The notes: generated by a model from the letters alone, not told the origin. DNA of 64,000 nucleotides from Streptomyces hayashii (GCF_024539815.1 NZ_JAHHIU010000055.1:1-64000), one strand, 5' to 3'. Shown: positions 25,184 through 33,322, counted from the first letter of the stretch. Translations and numbers: made by a program.

Positions 25184-25723
25184 ATGGACACCGCCGCCAC
25201 CGACCTGACCTTCCGAGACGCCACCGCCGCCGACGTCGACGCCCTCGTCCGGCTCGTCGAGTCCGCCTACCGCGGTGACTCCAGCCGGGCCGGGTGGACG
25301 ACCGAGGCGGACATCCTGCAGGGGCGGCGGACCGACCCCGAGGGCGTGCTCGCGGTCGTGGAGGCGCCCGACTCCAGGCTGCTCACGGTCGAGCAGGACG
25401 GCCGGATCGTCGCCTGCTGCCAGCTCGAACACCGCGGCGACCATGCCTACTTCGGCATGTTCGCGGTCAGCCCCACGGCGCAGGGCGCCGGCCTGGGCAA
25501 GGCCGTCATGGCGCAGGCCGAGCGGGAGGCGCGCGAGGACTGGGGCGTCGCCGAGATGCACATGACCGTGATCTCCGTCCGCGAGGACCTCATCGCCTGG
25601 TACGAGCGCCGCGGCTACCGCCGTACGGGACGGATGACCCCCTTCCCGTACGGCGACGAGCGCTTCGGCATCCCGCAGCGCGACGACCTTCAGTTCGAGC
25701 TGCTGGTCAAGGAACTGGGGTGA
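25184..25723 (+). CDS. GNAT-family N-acetyltransferase
   Basis: A 179-residue acetyltransferase of the GNAT fold: LTFRDATAADVDALVRLVESAYRG at the start, the acetyl-CoA pyrophosphate-binding loop GMFAVSPTAQGAGLGKAVMAQAE (Q/R-x-x-G-x-G/A type) at about residues 88-110, and the C-terminal RRGYRRTGRMTPFP. The substrate cannot be deduced. The ATG at 25184 has GGAG about 10 nt upstream; a longer frame from 25070 would overlap the divergent gene. The stop is 8 bp from the stop of the convergent GDPD gene. Confidence 0.9.
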   Translation: MDTAATDLTFRDATAADVDALVRLVESAYRGDSSRAGWTTEADILQGRRTDPEGVLAVVEAPDSRLLTVEQDGRIVACCQLEHRGDHAYFGMFAVSPTAQGAGLGKAVMAQAEREAREDWGVAEMHMTVISVREDLIAWYERRGYRRTGRMTPFPYGDERFGIPQRDDLQFELLVKELG

Positions 25724-25730
25724 CGGCACG

Positions 25731-26414
25731 CTATGCCGTGAAGCGGCCGGTGCGCCTGATCTCCGGGTAGTCGGTGGTCGCGCCGTCGAGTTCGAAGGCG
25801 CGGACGAGCCGCAGCTGGTCCTGGGTGTTGACCACCCAGCCGATGATCCGCAGATCGCGTTTGCGTGCCTCCTCGACGATCTCCAGGGTGAGGCGCCTGA
25901 GGTTGAGGCAGAGCGTGGCGGCGCCGACGGTCACCGCCCGGTCCACGATGTCGAGCCCGTAGCGGCTGCCGATGAGCGCGGTGCGCACCCCGGGGACCAG
26001 CCGTCCGATCTCCGCGACGGCCTCGTCGTGGAAGGAGGACACCTCCACCCGCTCCACCAGGTCCCGGTCCCGCATCACCTCGGCCAGCGCCCGCGCCGCC
26101 TGGACGTCCTTGATCTCGGCCTGCAACGGTGTGCGCACGGCGTCCAGGACCTCCTCGAAGACCGGCACGCGCTCCCCGCGCCCCGCGTCGAGGGTCCGCA
26201 GTTCCGTAAGGGTCTGGTCGGCGATGGCTCCGGCGCCGTCGGTCGTGCGGTCCACGTCGGGGTCGTGCATGACCACGAGCGCGCCGTCCTTGCTCAGGTG
26301 CAGATCGAGTTCGATGACGTCGAGGCCGGCCTGCTCGGCGGCGACGAAGGAACGCAGGGTGTTCTCGGGCTCGACGCCCATCACTCCGCGGTGGCCGATG
26401 GTGAGGAAGTTCAA
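25731..26414 (-). CDS. Glycerophosphodiester phosphodiesterase
   Basis: A 227-residue GDPD-family TIM-barrel enzyme that hydrolyses glycerophosphodiesters to glycerol-3-phosphate and an alcohol. Motifs seen: LTIGHRG (catalytic His), VEPENTLRSF, DVIELDLHLSKDGALVVMHDP (metal-binding Glu/Asp and catalytic His) and the C-terminal GWVVNTQDQLRLV. No signal peptide is present, so it acts in the cytoplasm. The start appears to be a TTG at 26414, which begins the family's conserved N-terminus; no ATG or GTG fits. It is divergent from the DUF6421 operon. Confidence 0.9.
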   Translation of the reverse strand: MNFLTIGHRGVMGVEPENTLRSFVAAEQAGLDVIELDLHLSKDGALVVMHDPDVDRTTDGAGAIADQTLTELRTLDAGRGERVPVFEEVLDAVRTPLQAEIKDVQAARALAEVMRDRDLVERVEVSSFHDEAVAEIGRLVPGVRTALIGSRYGLDIVDRAVTVGAATLCLNLRRLTLEIVEEARKRDLRIIGWVVNTQDQLRLVRAFELDGATTDYPEIRRTGRFTA

Positions 26415-26586
26415 GGCGCGACTCGTTTCCGTGGACGGCGGGGCAGGGTGAGCACGTGAGCGGGCGGCCGCGGGCCGGCCAGGACAGGTGCGCCTCCCGG
26501 GAGTTCCCTACCCGCCCTGCCCGCGCGGAAGCGTCGCCCTTCCGGTGTCCGGCAGGAAAAAGTGCGGTGAAGATGCGGTCACGCAG

Positions 26587-26592
26587 GATAAT
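26587..26592 (+). promoter_or_regulatory. Candidate -10 box of the DUF6421 operon
   Basis: GATAAT in a short AT-rich stretch; the corresponding -35 is poor. If used, transcription would begin near 26599 and the leader would include the whole hairpin at 26611-26659. Confidence 0.35.
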
Positions 26593-26610
26593 TTCCCGAA
26601 GGTCCACTTG

Positions 26611-26659
26611 CTGGAGGAAACCTCGTATGCATACGGTGTGCTGACGCGAGGTTCTCCAG
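26611..26659 (+). promoter_or_regulatory. Structured leader element before the DUF6421 operon
   Basis: CTGGAG+AACCTC (26611-26616, 26619-26624) pairs fully with GAGGTT+CTCCAG (26648-26659): a 12-bp stem with a 2-nt bulge (GA). The loop holds most of the self-complementary CGTATGCATACG (26624-26635). The stem ends 1 nt before the GGAGGAT ribosome-binding site at 26661. This could be a cis-acting RNA element, or a protein operator with flanking symmetry. Confidence 0.6.
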
Positions 26660-26672
26660 TGGAGGATGGGAC

Positions 26673-28070
26673 ATGACGGAAATTCTTGTGCAGGCAGCTA
26701 CGGAGGATCGGGTTCCTCCGACGACCAGGGTGGTGGAGCACCCGGCGTGGCGCGTGCTCAAGGATGCCGTGGAGGGGATCCGGCCCTGGCAGGCGAAGGA
26801 CGGATCGATCGACTTCACGGCTGAGGGCGCACCGCCGCGCACGGAGGCCGAGCAGGCGGTCCAGCGGGTGGTCGAGGCCGTCGAGGAGCTCTCCCCGCTG
26901 CTTCCGCACGACGCCGACTACCACCGTGCCCTGGTGAAGGACCTGCGGGTCTGGGCCGACGGCGGCTTCGAGGTGCCGGACTTCCTCGACTCGCTGCTGG
27001 CCTTCCAGCCCGCGGCGAACCGGGCGGACGGCCTTCAGCACCTCGTCGTGTTCCCGATGTACACGCAGAACGGCAACCCGGACCGCAACCTGGAGGCGGT
27101 CGTGCTGCGCATGGTGTGGCCGGACTGGCTGGCCGAGCTGGAGCGCACGCGCTACGACAACCCGCTGTTCTGCGGCATCACCTTCGAGGACTTCACGGCC
27201 GGCTACGACACCAACTCGGCCGTCCTCTTCCCGGAGACCATCGCCGTCCGCGAAGCGCCGGAACGTTTCTCCTGGGGTGGCATCTTCTGCGACCGCGAGG
27301 CGGCCCGCTTCCGCCGGGTCACCGACGCCGCCGTGGACGTGCTGGGCCTGGAGCTGCCCGAGGACATCGCCGCCATGGTCCACGACCAGAAGCGCTGCGA
27401 AGAGGCCTTCGTGCTCTGGGACATGGTCCACGACCGCACCCACAGCCACGGCGACCTGCCCTTCGACCCGTTCATGATCAAGCAGCGCCAGCCGTTCTGG
27501 ATGTACGGCCTGGAGGAGCTGCGCTGCGACCTCACCGCCTTCAAGGAGGCCGTGAAGCTGCAGGACGACGGTGTGCCGCAGGCCCGTGACGTGCAGTACG
27601 CGGTCCTCTTCGACCGCATGTTCCGCTTCCCCGTCACGGGCGAGCGCGTGCGCAACTACGACGGCCTCGGCGGCCAGCTGCTCTTCGCCTACCTGCACAA
27701 GCACGACGTCCTCCGCTGGACCGACAACAAGCTGCACATCGACTGGCAGCGCGCCCCGCAGGTCACCAACCAGCTCTGCGCCGACATCGAGCAGCTCTAC
27801 CGGGACGGCATCGACCGCCCCAAGCTCGTCCACTGGTTCGCCGGCTACGAGCTGGTCTCGACCTACCTCGCGCCGCACCCGGGTTCCAAGTGGGCCAAGG
27901 GTCCCGACGCCCTGGACCTGAACCAGCCGCCCCGCAAACTCGTGGACGACGTGCTTCCGGACGAGTTTCCGCTGAGCATGTTCTTTGAGGCACTGTCCAA
28001 GAAGCTGAAGAGCGTGATCGCCTCGACCCGGGGCATCACGGCGGACAGCGCCGAGCGGATCGCCGCATGA
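26673..28070 (+). CDS. DUF6421-family protein
   Basis: A 465-residue cytoplasmic protein of the actinobacterial DUF6421 family, function unknown. It has no signal peptide or transmembrane segment. Notable conserved-looking segments are the acidic/aromatic FCGITFEDFTAGYDTNSAVLFPET, the His-rich LWDMVHDRTHSHGDLPFDPFM (HDRTHSHGD suggests a metal site), WMYGLEELRCDLTAF and GQLLFAYLHKHDVLRW. The HD/HxH cluster and all-alpha character suggest a metal-dependent hydrolase- or oxygenase-like fold, but that is inference. The ATG at 26673 follows GGAGGATGGGAC. It is the first gene of a tightly packed operon with an SDR and a threonine-aldolase-like enzyme. Confidence 0.9.
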   Translation: MTEILVQAATEDRVPPTTRVVEHPAWRVLKDAVEGIRPWQAKDGSIDFTAEGAPPRTEAEQAVQRVVEAVEELSPLLPHDADYHRALVKDLRVWADGGFEVPDFLDSLLAFQPAANRADGLQHLVVFPMYTQNGNPDRNLEAVVLRMVWPDWLAELERTRYDNPLFCGITFEDFTAGYDTNSAVLFPETIAVREAPERFSWGGIFCDREAARFRRVTDAAVDVLGLELPEDIAAMVHDQKRCEEAFVLWDMVHDRTHSHGDLPFDPFMIKQRQPFWMYGLEELRCDLTAFKEAVKLQDDGVPQARDVQYAVLFDRMFRFPVTGERVRNYDGLGGQLLFAYLHKHDVLRWTDNKLHIDWQRAPQVTNQLCADIEQLYRDGIDRPKLVHWFAGYELVSTYLAPHPGSKWAKGPDALDLNQPPRKLVDDVLPDEFPLSMFFEALSKKLKSVIASTRGITADSAERIAA

Positions 28071-28111
28071 GCGACCTGCGTACCGAGAACACTGCTCAGG
28101 AGGCGAGGAAC

Positions 28112-28858
28112 ATGGGGAACGGGGCTCTCAGCGGTGCGGTGATCGCGGTGGCCGGCGCGGGCGGACCCGCGGGCCGGGCGGCGCTGCTCAGGCTTGCCGA
28201 GGCCGGCGCGACCGTCGTCGGCGCGGACAACGACCCGGAGCGTCTGGCGGAGGCCGTCGACGCGGCCCGCTACGGGGCCGGGGGCGCCGCCGTCACCGGC
28301 GAGCCCGTCGACCTGCTCGACCTGGAATCGACCCGCGACTGGGCGCTCCGGGTCGAGAAGGACTTCGGGCGCATCGACGGCGTGGTCCATCTCGTCGGCG
28401 GCTGGCGCGGCAGCGAGACGTTCATCAAGACCAGCCTGGACGACTGGGACTTCCTGGAGCTGCTGCTCATCAAGACCGTGCAGCACACCTCGCTCGCCTT
28501 CTTCGAGGGCCTCCAGCGCAGCGAGCGCGGCCGGTATGTGCTGATCAGCGCCTCCGGGGCCACGAAGCCCACCGCGGGCAACGCCGCGTACGCCGCCGCC
28601 AAGGCCGCCGCCGAGGCCTGGACCCTGGCGCTCGCCGACGCCTTCCGCAAGGCGGGGGGCGCCGACGGTCCGACCTCCGCGGCTGCGATCCTGGTGGTGA
28701 AGGCGCTGGTGCACGAGGCGATGCGCGCCGACCGCCCCAACGCGAAGTTCGCGGGTTTCACGGACGTCAAGGACCTGGCCGAGGCCATCGCCGGGGTCTG
28801 GGAGAAGCCCGCCACCGAAGTGAACGGACAGCGTCTGTGGCTCACCGAGCAGCCGTGA
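28112..28858 (+). CDS. Short-chain dehydrogenase/reductase
   Basis: A 248-residue SDR with an atypical nucleotide-binding motif AVAGAGGPAGRAALLRLAE (GAGGPAG in place of TGxxxGxG), then VHLVGGWRGSETF at the NAG position, LISASG and an AAYAAAKAAAEAW active-site helix. The catalytic YxxxK is Y-A-A-A-K, intact. I prefer the ATG at 28112 because AGGAGG lies 8 nt upstream; the ATG at 28067 overlaps the DUF6421 stop (ATGA) and would add 15 residues by coupled translation. It sits between DUF6421 and the aldolase-like gene and overlaps the latter's GTG. Confidence 0.9.
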   Translation: MGNGALSGAVIAVAGAGGPAGRAALLRLAEAGATVVGADNDPERLAEAVDAARYGAGGAAVTGEPVDLLDLESTRDWALRVEKDFGRIDGVVHLVGGWRGSETFIKTSLDDWDFLELLLIKTVQHTSLAFFEGLQRSERGRYVLISASGATKPTAGNAAYAAAKAAAEAWTLALADAFRKAGGADGPTSAAAILVVKALVHEAMRADRPNAKFAGFTDVKDLAEAIAGVWEKPATEVNGQRLWLTEQP

Positions 28859-29925
28859 ACCCTCCGAAGACCGACGCGCGACGCCATCACGACCCCGAGG
28901 TCCGCGGCTTCGCCAGCGACAACTACGCCGGGGTGCACCCGGAGGTGCTGGCCGCCCTGGCCGTGGCCAACGGCGGCCATCAGGTGGCGTACGGGGAGGA
29001 CGACTACACCGAGAACCTCCAGGGGATCGTCCGCAGCCACTTCGGGTCTGCGGCGGAGGCCTTCCCGGTCTTCAACGGCACCGGCGCGAACGTCGTCGCG
29101 CTCCAGGCGGTCACGGACCGCTGGGGCGCGGTGATCTGCGCCGAGAGCGCCCACATCAACGTGGACGAGGGCGGCGCGCCCGAGCGGATGGGCGGTCTGA
29201 AGCTGCTCACCGTCCCCACGCCCGACGGCAAGCTCACGCCCGAGCTGATCGACCGGCAGGCCTGGGGGTGGGAGGACGAGCACCGCGCCATGCCGCAGGT
29301 CGTCTCCATCACGCAGAGCACGGAGCTCGGCACGCTCTACACGCCGGAGGAGATCCGGGCGATCTGCGACCACGCCCACGCGCGCGGTATGAAGGTCCAC
29401 CTGGACGGCTCGCGGATATCCAACGCGGCGGCGTCGCTGGACGTCCCGATGCGGACGTTCACCAACGCCGTCGGCGTCGACATCCTCTCCCTCGGCGGGA
29501 CGAAGAACGGCGCGCTGTTCGGCGAGGCGGTCGTCGTGATCAACCCGGACGCCGTCAGCCACATGAAGCATCTGCGCAAGCTTTCCATGCAGCTCGCCTC
29601 CAAGATGCGCTTCGTGTCGGTGCAGCTGGAGGCGCTGCTCGCCAAGGATCTGTGGCTGCGCAACGCCCGTCACGCCAACGAGATGGCCCAGCGGCTGGCG
29701 GAGGGCGTGCGTGCCGTGCACGGCGTGGAGGTCCTCTATCCGGTGCAGGCCAACGGGGTCTTCGCACGGCTCCCGCACGACGTGAGCGAGCGACTGCAGA
29801 AGCGCTTCCGGTTCTATTTCTGGGACGAGGCGGCGGGCGTCGTGCGCTGGATGTGCGCGTTCGACACGACCGAGGAGGACGTGGACGCGTTCGTGGCGGC
29901 GGTCAAGGAGGAGATGGCGCGCTAG
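28855..29925 (+). CDS. Threonine-aldolase-like PLP enzyme (beta-eliminating lyase family)
   Basis: A 356-residue fold-type-I PLP enzyme of the low-specificity threonine aldolase group. Seen: GFASDNYAGVHPEVLAAL, VFNGTGANVVAL (phosphate cup), HINVDEGGAPERMGG, HLDGSRISNAAASL with the cofactor-binding Asp, and SLGGTKNGALFGEAVV with the Schiff-base Lys. It would cleave a beta-hydroxy amino acid to glycine and an aldehyde. The GTG at 28855 overlaps the SDR stop (GTGA), so translation is coupled. An SDR could reduce the released aldehyde or oxidise the hydroxyl, suggesting a joint pathway. Confidence 0.92.
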   Translation: MNPPKTDARRHHDPEVRGFASDNYAGVHPEVLAALAVANGGHQVAYGEDDYTENLQGIVRSHFGSAAEAFPVFNGTGANVVALQAVTDRWGAVICAESAHINVDEGGAPERMGGLKLLTVPTPDGKLTPELIDRQAWGWEDEHRAMPQVVSITQSTELGTLYTPEEIRAICDHAHARGMKVHLDGSRISNAAASLDVPMRTFTNAVGVDILSLGGTKNGALFGEAVVVINPDAVSHMKHLRKLSMQLASKMRFVSVQLEALLAKDLWLRNARHANEMAQRLAEGVRAVHGVEVLYPVQANGVFARLPHDVSERLQKRFRFYFWDEAAGVVRWMCAFDTTEEDVDAFVAAVKEEMAR

Positions 29926-29997
29926 TCGCGGCGGCGACCCGGTCCCGGGAAAACCAGAGCGGCGACCTGCATAGGTATACGGTCACCTGAAAAGTCA

Positions 29998-30027
29998 TTG
30001 ACGATCAGGTGATCGTTTTCCTATGCT
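29998..30027 (+). promoter_or_regulatory. Promoter of the transglutaminase-like gene with palindromic operator
   Basis: TTGACG (29998-30003), 18-bp spacer, TATGCT (30022-30027). The spacer carries CGATCA-GG-TGATCG (30002-30015), and a wider CACCTGA/TCAGGTG inverted repeat spans 29984-30011. The -10 ends 8 nt before the ATG at 30036. Confidence 0.7.
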
Positions 30028-30035
30028 CTGCGCTC

Positions 30036-30629
30036 ATGGAGCTGATCCAGGAAAACCCTGACCTGTCCGAGTATCTGGCCGCCGACGAGGCCATCGACCA
30101 TCACCGTCCGCTGGTGCGCGCCACGGCGGCGCGGCTCGCGAAGGACGCGGAGGACTCGTATGCCTATGCAAGGCTGGCGTTCGAGTACGTCCGCGACTCG
30201 ATCACCCACTCGCAGGACGCCGACGATCCGCGCGTGACCTGGCGCGCCTCGGACGTGCTGGAGCAGGGGACGGGCATCTGTCATGCCAAGGCTCACGCCC
30301 TGGCCGCGCTGCTGCGGGCCGAGGACATCCCGACGGCCCTGTGCTACCAGCGGTTGACGCATGACGCGGGCGACGGGCACGCCCTGCACGGACTGGTCGC
30401 CGTACGCTTCGGCGGGGCCTGGCACCGCCAGGACCCGCGCGGCGACAAACCGGGCGTGGACACCCGGTTCTCCCTGGACGGCGAACGTCTGGCCTTCGTG
30501 CCCGACCCCGCGGCGGGCGAGTCGGACCACCCGGTTCTGTACGCGGCGCCGCACCCGGCGGTCCTGGGCGCGCTCAAGGCCGCGCCCGACCGCCCGTCGC
30601 TCTGGCGGACGCTGCCCTCGGCGCTGTGA
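30036..30629 (+). CDS. Transglutaminase-like domain protein
   Basis: A 197-residue cytoplasmic protein with a transglutaminase/arylamine-type cysteine-protease-like core: AFEYVRDSITHS, GTGICHAKAHALAALLRAEDIPTALCYQRL with the catalytic Cys, GHALHGLVAVRFGGAWHRQDPRG with His, and an Asp in the last part. The Cys-His-Asp triad appears complete. Such small TGc proteins may act as peptidases or amidases; the substrate is unknown. There is no ribosome-binding site and the -10 box lies 8 nt upstream, so the mRNA is probably leaderless. Frame extension to 30009 is therefore untranslated. Confidence 0.9.
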   Translation: MELIQENPDLSEYLAADEAIDHHRPLVRATAARLAKDAEDSYAYARLAFEYVRDSITHSQDADDPRVTWRASDVLEQGTGICHAKAHALAALLRAEDIPTALCYQRLTHDAGDGHALHGLVAVRFGGAWHRQDPRGDKPGVDTRFSLDGERLAFVPDPAAGESDHPVLYAAPHPAVLGALKAAPDRPSLWRTLPSAL

Positions 30630-30714
30630 GAACGCGCCCCGCGGCGGCCCGTCCCGGCTGAGACCCCGACCCCGACCCCGCCGCGCGGCGGGCCCTGGGG
30701 GCCTCGGGCGGACG

Positions 30715-31443
30715 TCAGCGGGCCTCGGCCTCGCGCACCTGCTCCGGCGTGGGCGCGGTGCCGCCGAGGTGGGCCGGCATCCACCAGGTGTCGTTCGCGT
30801 CCTTGGGGCGCACGGGGTAGGCGCGCTGGGCGGCCTCCAGCAGTTCCTGCACGCGCTCGCGCAGCTGCCGGGTGATGGCCCCCGCGTACTTGTCGCGCGA
30901 GGCCTCCATGGCCTCGCCCACGCGGATGGTGATCGGGGTGTGGCTGCGCTTGAAGTTGCGCGGGTGGCCCTTGGTCCACAGGCGCTGCGTACCCCACAGG
31001 GCCACCGGGATCAGCGGGACGCCCGCCTCCTGCGCCATGCGCGCCGCGCCCGACTTGAAGCTCTTCAGCGTGAACGACTGCGAGATCGTGGCCTCGGGGA
31101 ACACCCCGACGATCTCGCCCGAGCGCAATGACTCCAGCGCGTGCGCATAGGCGGTCTCGCCCTGGTTGCGGTCCACCGGGATGTGCTTCATGCCGCGCAT
31201 CAGCGGACCGGAGATCCGGTGGCGGAACACGGACTCCTTCGCCATGAAGCGAACGAGACGTTTCTGCGGGAGCGCGGCCAGGCCGTCGAAGATGAAGTCG
31301 AGGTAGCTGATGTGATTGCTCACCAGCACGGCACCACCCGAGCGCGGGATGTTCTCCGACCCCTTGCAGTCGATCTTGAGGTCCCAGGCCTTGAACAAGG
31401 TCTGGGCTAGGCCGACGACGGGGCGGTAGACAAGCTCTGCCAT
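30715..31443 (-). CDS. 1-acyl-sn-glycerol-3-phosphate acyltransferase
   Basis: A 242-residue PlsC-family acyltransferase that transfers an acyl chain to lysophosphatidic acid at the inner membrane face. The four acyltransferase blocks are seen: SNHISYLDFIF (NHxxxxD), KESVFRHRISGPLMRGMKHIPVDR, GVFPEATISQSF (FPEGT-like) and GVPLIPVALWG. The C-terminal 45 residues are Pro/Lys-rich. The ATG at 31443 is preceded by GGAAGGG. It is monocistronic and convergent with the transglutaminase-like gene. Confidence 0.93.
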   Translation of the reverse strand: MAELVYRPVVGLAQTLFKAWDLKIDCKGSENIPRSGGAVLVSNHISYLDFIFDGLAALPQKRLVRFMAKESVFRHRISGPLMRGMKHIPVDRNQGETAYAHALESLRSGEIVGVFPEATISQSFTLKSFKSGAARMAQEAGVPLIPVALWGTQRLWTKGHPRNFKRSHTPITIRVGEAMEASRDKYAGAITRQLRERVQELLEAAQRAYPVRPKDANDTWWMPAHLGGTAPTPEQVREAEAR

Positions 31444-31632
31444 GGGCGGGGCGAACCCTTCCTTGCTCTTTGCCGGGGATGCCTCCCGGCGGCAAAGTTA
31501 CGCAGCCGTAGGTTTACGGCATCTCGCAGATCGTGCCCGAAGAACGGCCGGGGAGCCAGCCCTGGTGCCCGGCGGGGGCGAGATCCTCGTCACTTCGGTC
31601 CCCTTGATCCACCTCGCGCTTTTAACTGCCCT

Positions 31633-32049
31633 TTACTCCACGCGAATCGCGACCCGCCGTACGAGCAGGTACATCTCGCATCCGAGGCAGTACCCGAAGG
31701 CGGCGTTGAGGAACGCGGCGGCGAGGGCGACTCCCGTCGCCGCGAGGCCGAGCCAGCCGGGGCCGAGGGTCAGCCCGACGAGTCCGAGGCCCGCGAACAG
31801 CAGTCCCACGGCCTGCGCGAAGCGCGGCGGCTCCGGCGACTCGAACGCGGTCGGCGGCCCGAGCCGCGGCCGTACGGCCCGGCGGAACACCCAGCCGTAA
31901 GGCGAACGCCCCACGCCGCCCGCCGCGCCGAGCGCGAACGCCAGCGTCTGCCAGCCCAGCAGCCAGGCGTTCCCAGTGATCAGAACGACCGCGAGCACCA
32001 CGGTCGTCACGGCGGCCCCGAAGCGCGGGCCCCTCGCGTCGATGTCCAT
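31633..32049 (-). CDS. DUF4395 membrane protein
   Basis: A 138-residue integral membrane protein with four hydrophobic segments and the DUF4395 end motif FGYCLGCEMYLLVRR, whose CxxC could take part in thiol or sulfur chemistry. It is divergent from a thioredoxin-like gene, the usual arrangement for this family, suggesting both serve a common membrane-redox task. The ATG at 32049 has AATGCT at 32056-32061, 6 nt upstream, and no ribosome-binding site, so it may be leaderless. Confidence 0.9.
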   Translation of the reverse strand: MDIDARGPRFGAAVTTVVLAVVLITGNAWLLGWQTLAFALGAAGGVGRSPYGWVFRRAVRPRLGPPTAFESPEPPRFAQAVGLLFAGLGLVGLTLGPGWLGLAATGVALAAAFLNAAFGYCLGCEMYLLVRRVAIRVE

Positions 32050-32124
32050 GAATCAAGCATTCCGCATCGGGAAGGATTACCGCGGCCGGGAATCTTTGCA
32101 GTCTCGTGAACGCTGCAACAGCCG

Positions 32125-32538
32125 ATGACCGGACTGATGGTGTGCGTGGCGGTGCTCGCGGCGGCGAGCGCCTACGGAGTGCTGCATCGGCGGCGGAGCG
32201 GGAGGGTGCGGGTGCGCGGGCGGGACGACGGCAGACGGCTGGGAGCGGACCGGCTCGGCGGCGCACTCGGCGAACGGGCCACGCTCGTACAGTTCTCCAC
32301 CGCCTTCTGCGCGCCGTGCCGGGCCACCCGCAGGGTCCTCGGCGAGGTGGCCGGGGTGGTCCCCGGAGTCGCCCACATCGAGATCGACGCGGAAGCGCGG
32401 CTGGACCTCGTCCGTGAACTCGACATCCTCAAGACCCCGACCGTCCTGGTCCTGGACGCCGACGGCCGGATCGTCCGGCGCGCCACCGGCCAGCCGCGCA
32501 AGGCCGACGTCATCGCGGCTCTGGGGGAGGCGGTGTGA
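32125..32538 (+). CDS. Membrane-anchored thioredoxin-family protein
   Basis: A 137-residue protein with an N-terminal transmembrane anchor (about residues 1-20, MTGLMVCVAVLAAASAYGVL) and a thioredoxin domain. The active site is FSTAFCAPCRATR, a CAPC variant, and the cis-Pro loop is ILKTPTVLVLDADG. It would catalyse disulfide exchange at the membrane, probably with the divergent DUF4395 protein. I chose the ATG at 32125; a reading frame from 32106 is in a different frame. Confidence 0.9.
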   Translation: MTGLMVCVAVLAAASAYGVLHRRRSGRVRVRGRDDGRRLGADRLGGALGERATLVQFSTAFCAPCRATRRVLGEVAGVVPGVAHIEIDAEARLDLVRELDILKTPTVLVLDADGRIVRRATGQPRKADVIAALGEAV

Positions 32539-32621
32539 CCTGCGGCCGGGGAACGGTGAGGCATCTCCCAGTTGCCGGGACGGACTTGACTGTGCGGGCC
32601 GGCCGTCGTCAGCCTGACCAC

Positions 32622-32702
32622 ATGCCTGAGGAACTCCTTCTCCACGGACGGGCCCACGTGGACCTGCTCCGTACCGCGAGCGCGCGCTGTCCGGTCCGTT
32701 GA
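32622..32702 (+). CDS. Short leader peptide upstream of flavin reductase
   Basis: A 26-codon ORF ending in HVDLLRTASARCPVR. This matches the pattern of actinobacterial putative leader peptides (basic residue, HVDL, R, SA, Cys near the C-terminus) found before sulfur- and redox-related genes. The Cys codon (TGT) is four codons before the stop, as expected for attenuation sensing cysteine. Its TGA (32700-32702) overlaps a TTG in the frame of the downstream gene, whose ATG is 44 bp further on. TTGACT at 32586-32591 is a possible -35. The identification by pattern is from memory. Confidence 0.75.
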   Translation: MPEELLLHGRAHVDLLRTASARCPVR

Positions 32703-32746
32703 GCACCCACGGCCCGACCCGCAACTTCCCGCAGAAGGACGACTTC

Positions 32747-33256
32747 ATGACGGCCCCGCCCGACCTCGGCCTGCCCCGGCTCGCCTCTCCCGATCTGCTG
32801 CGCTCCGTCTTCAGGCGGCACGCGGCCGGAGTCGCCGTGATCACCGCCTCGGGCGGTACCGGCCCGGTCGGTTTCACCGCCACCTCCCTCAGCTCCGTGT
32901 CCGCGGAGCCGCCGATGCTCTCCTTCGGCATCGGCACCGGCGCCTCCAGCTGGCCCGCGGTCTCGGGGGCCGAGTACGTGGGCGTCCACATACTCGGCGA
33001 GCACCAGCAGGCGCTGGCCGCCACCTTCGCCCGCAGCGGCGCCGACCGCTTCGGCGCGCCGACCGTGTGGCGCGAGGGGCCGCACGGGGTCCCCGTCCTG
33101 GACGACGTGCTCGCCTGGCTGGTGTGCCGCGTCGTCGCGCGGGTGCCCGCGGGGGACCATCGCATCGTGCTGGCCGAGGTGCTCCTCGGCGACCCGGCGG
33201 GCGCGGGTCGTCCGCTGCTGTACCACCAGGGGCGTTTCACGGCTCTGCGGGATTGA
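32747..33256 (+). CDS. Flavin reductase-family protein
   Basis: A 169-residue FMN-binding split-barrel flavin reductase, which would reduce FMN or FAD with NAD(P)H for a partner monooxygenase. Seen: LRSVFRRHAAGVAVITA, GFTATSLSSVSAEPPMLSF (FMN phosphate site), GVHILGEHQQALAATFA, and GRPLLYHQGRFTAL at the end. I chose the ATG at 32747 because AGAAGGA precedes it by 8 nt; the frame is open to a TTG at 32699 that overlaps the leader-peptide stop. The leader suggests control by cysteine or sulfur supply, and a sulfonate- or sulfide-using monooxygenase elsewhere could be its partner. Confidence 0.92.
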   Translation: MTAPPDLGLPRLASPDLLRSVFRRHAAGVAVITASGGTGPVGFTATSLSSVSAEPPMLSFGIGTGASSWPAVSGAEYVGVHILGEHQQALAATFARSGADRFGAPTVWREGPHGVPVLDDVLAWLVCRVVARVPAGDHRIVLAEVLLGDPAGAGRPLLYHQGRFTALRD

Positions 33257-33322
33257 TCACTCTGCGGCCGTCCTGCGGAGTGGTCGGGTTCCGATTACGC
33301 TGCGTTGCACAGGTCACAGTTC

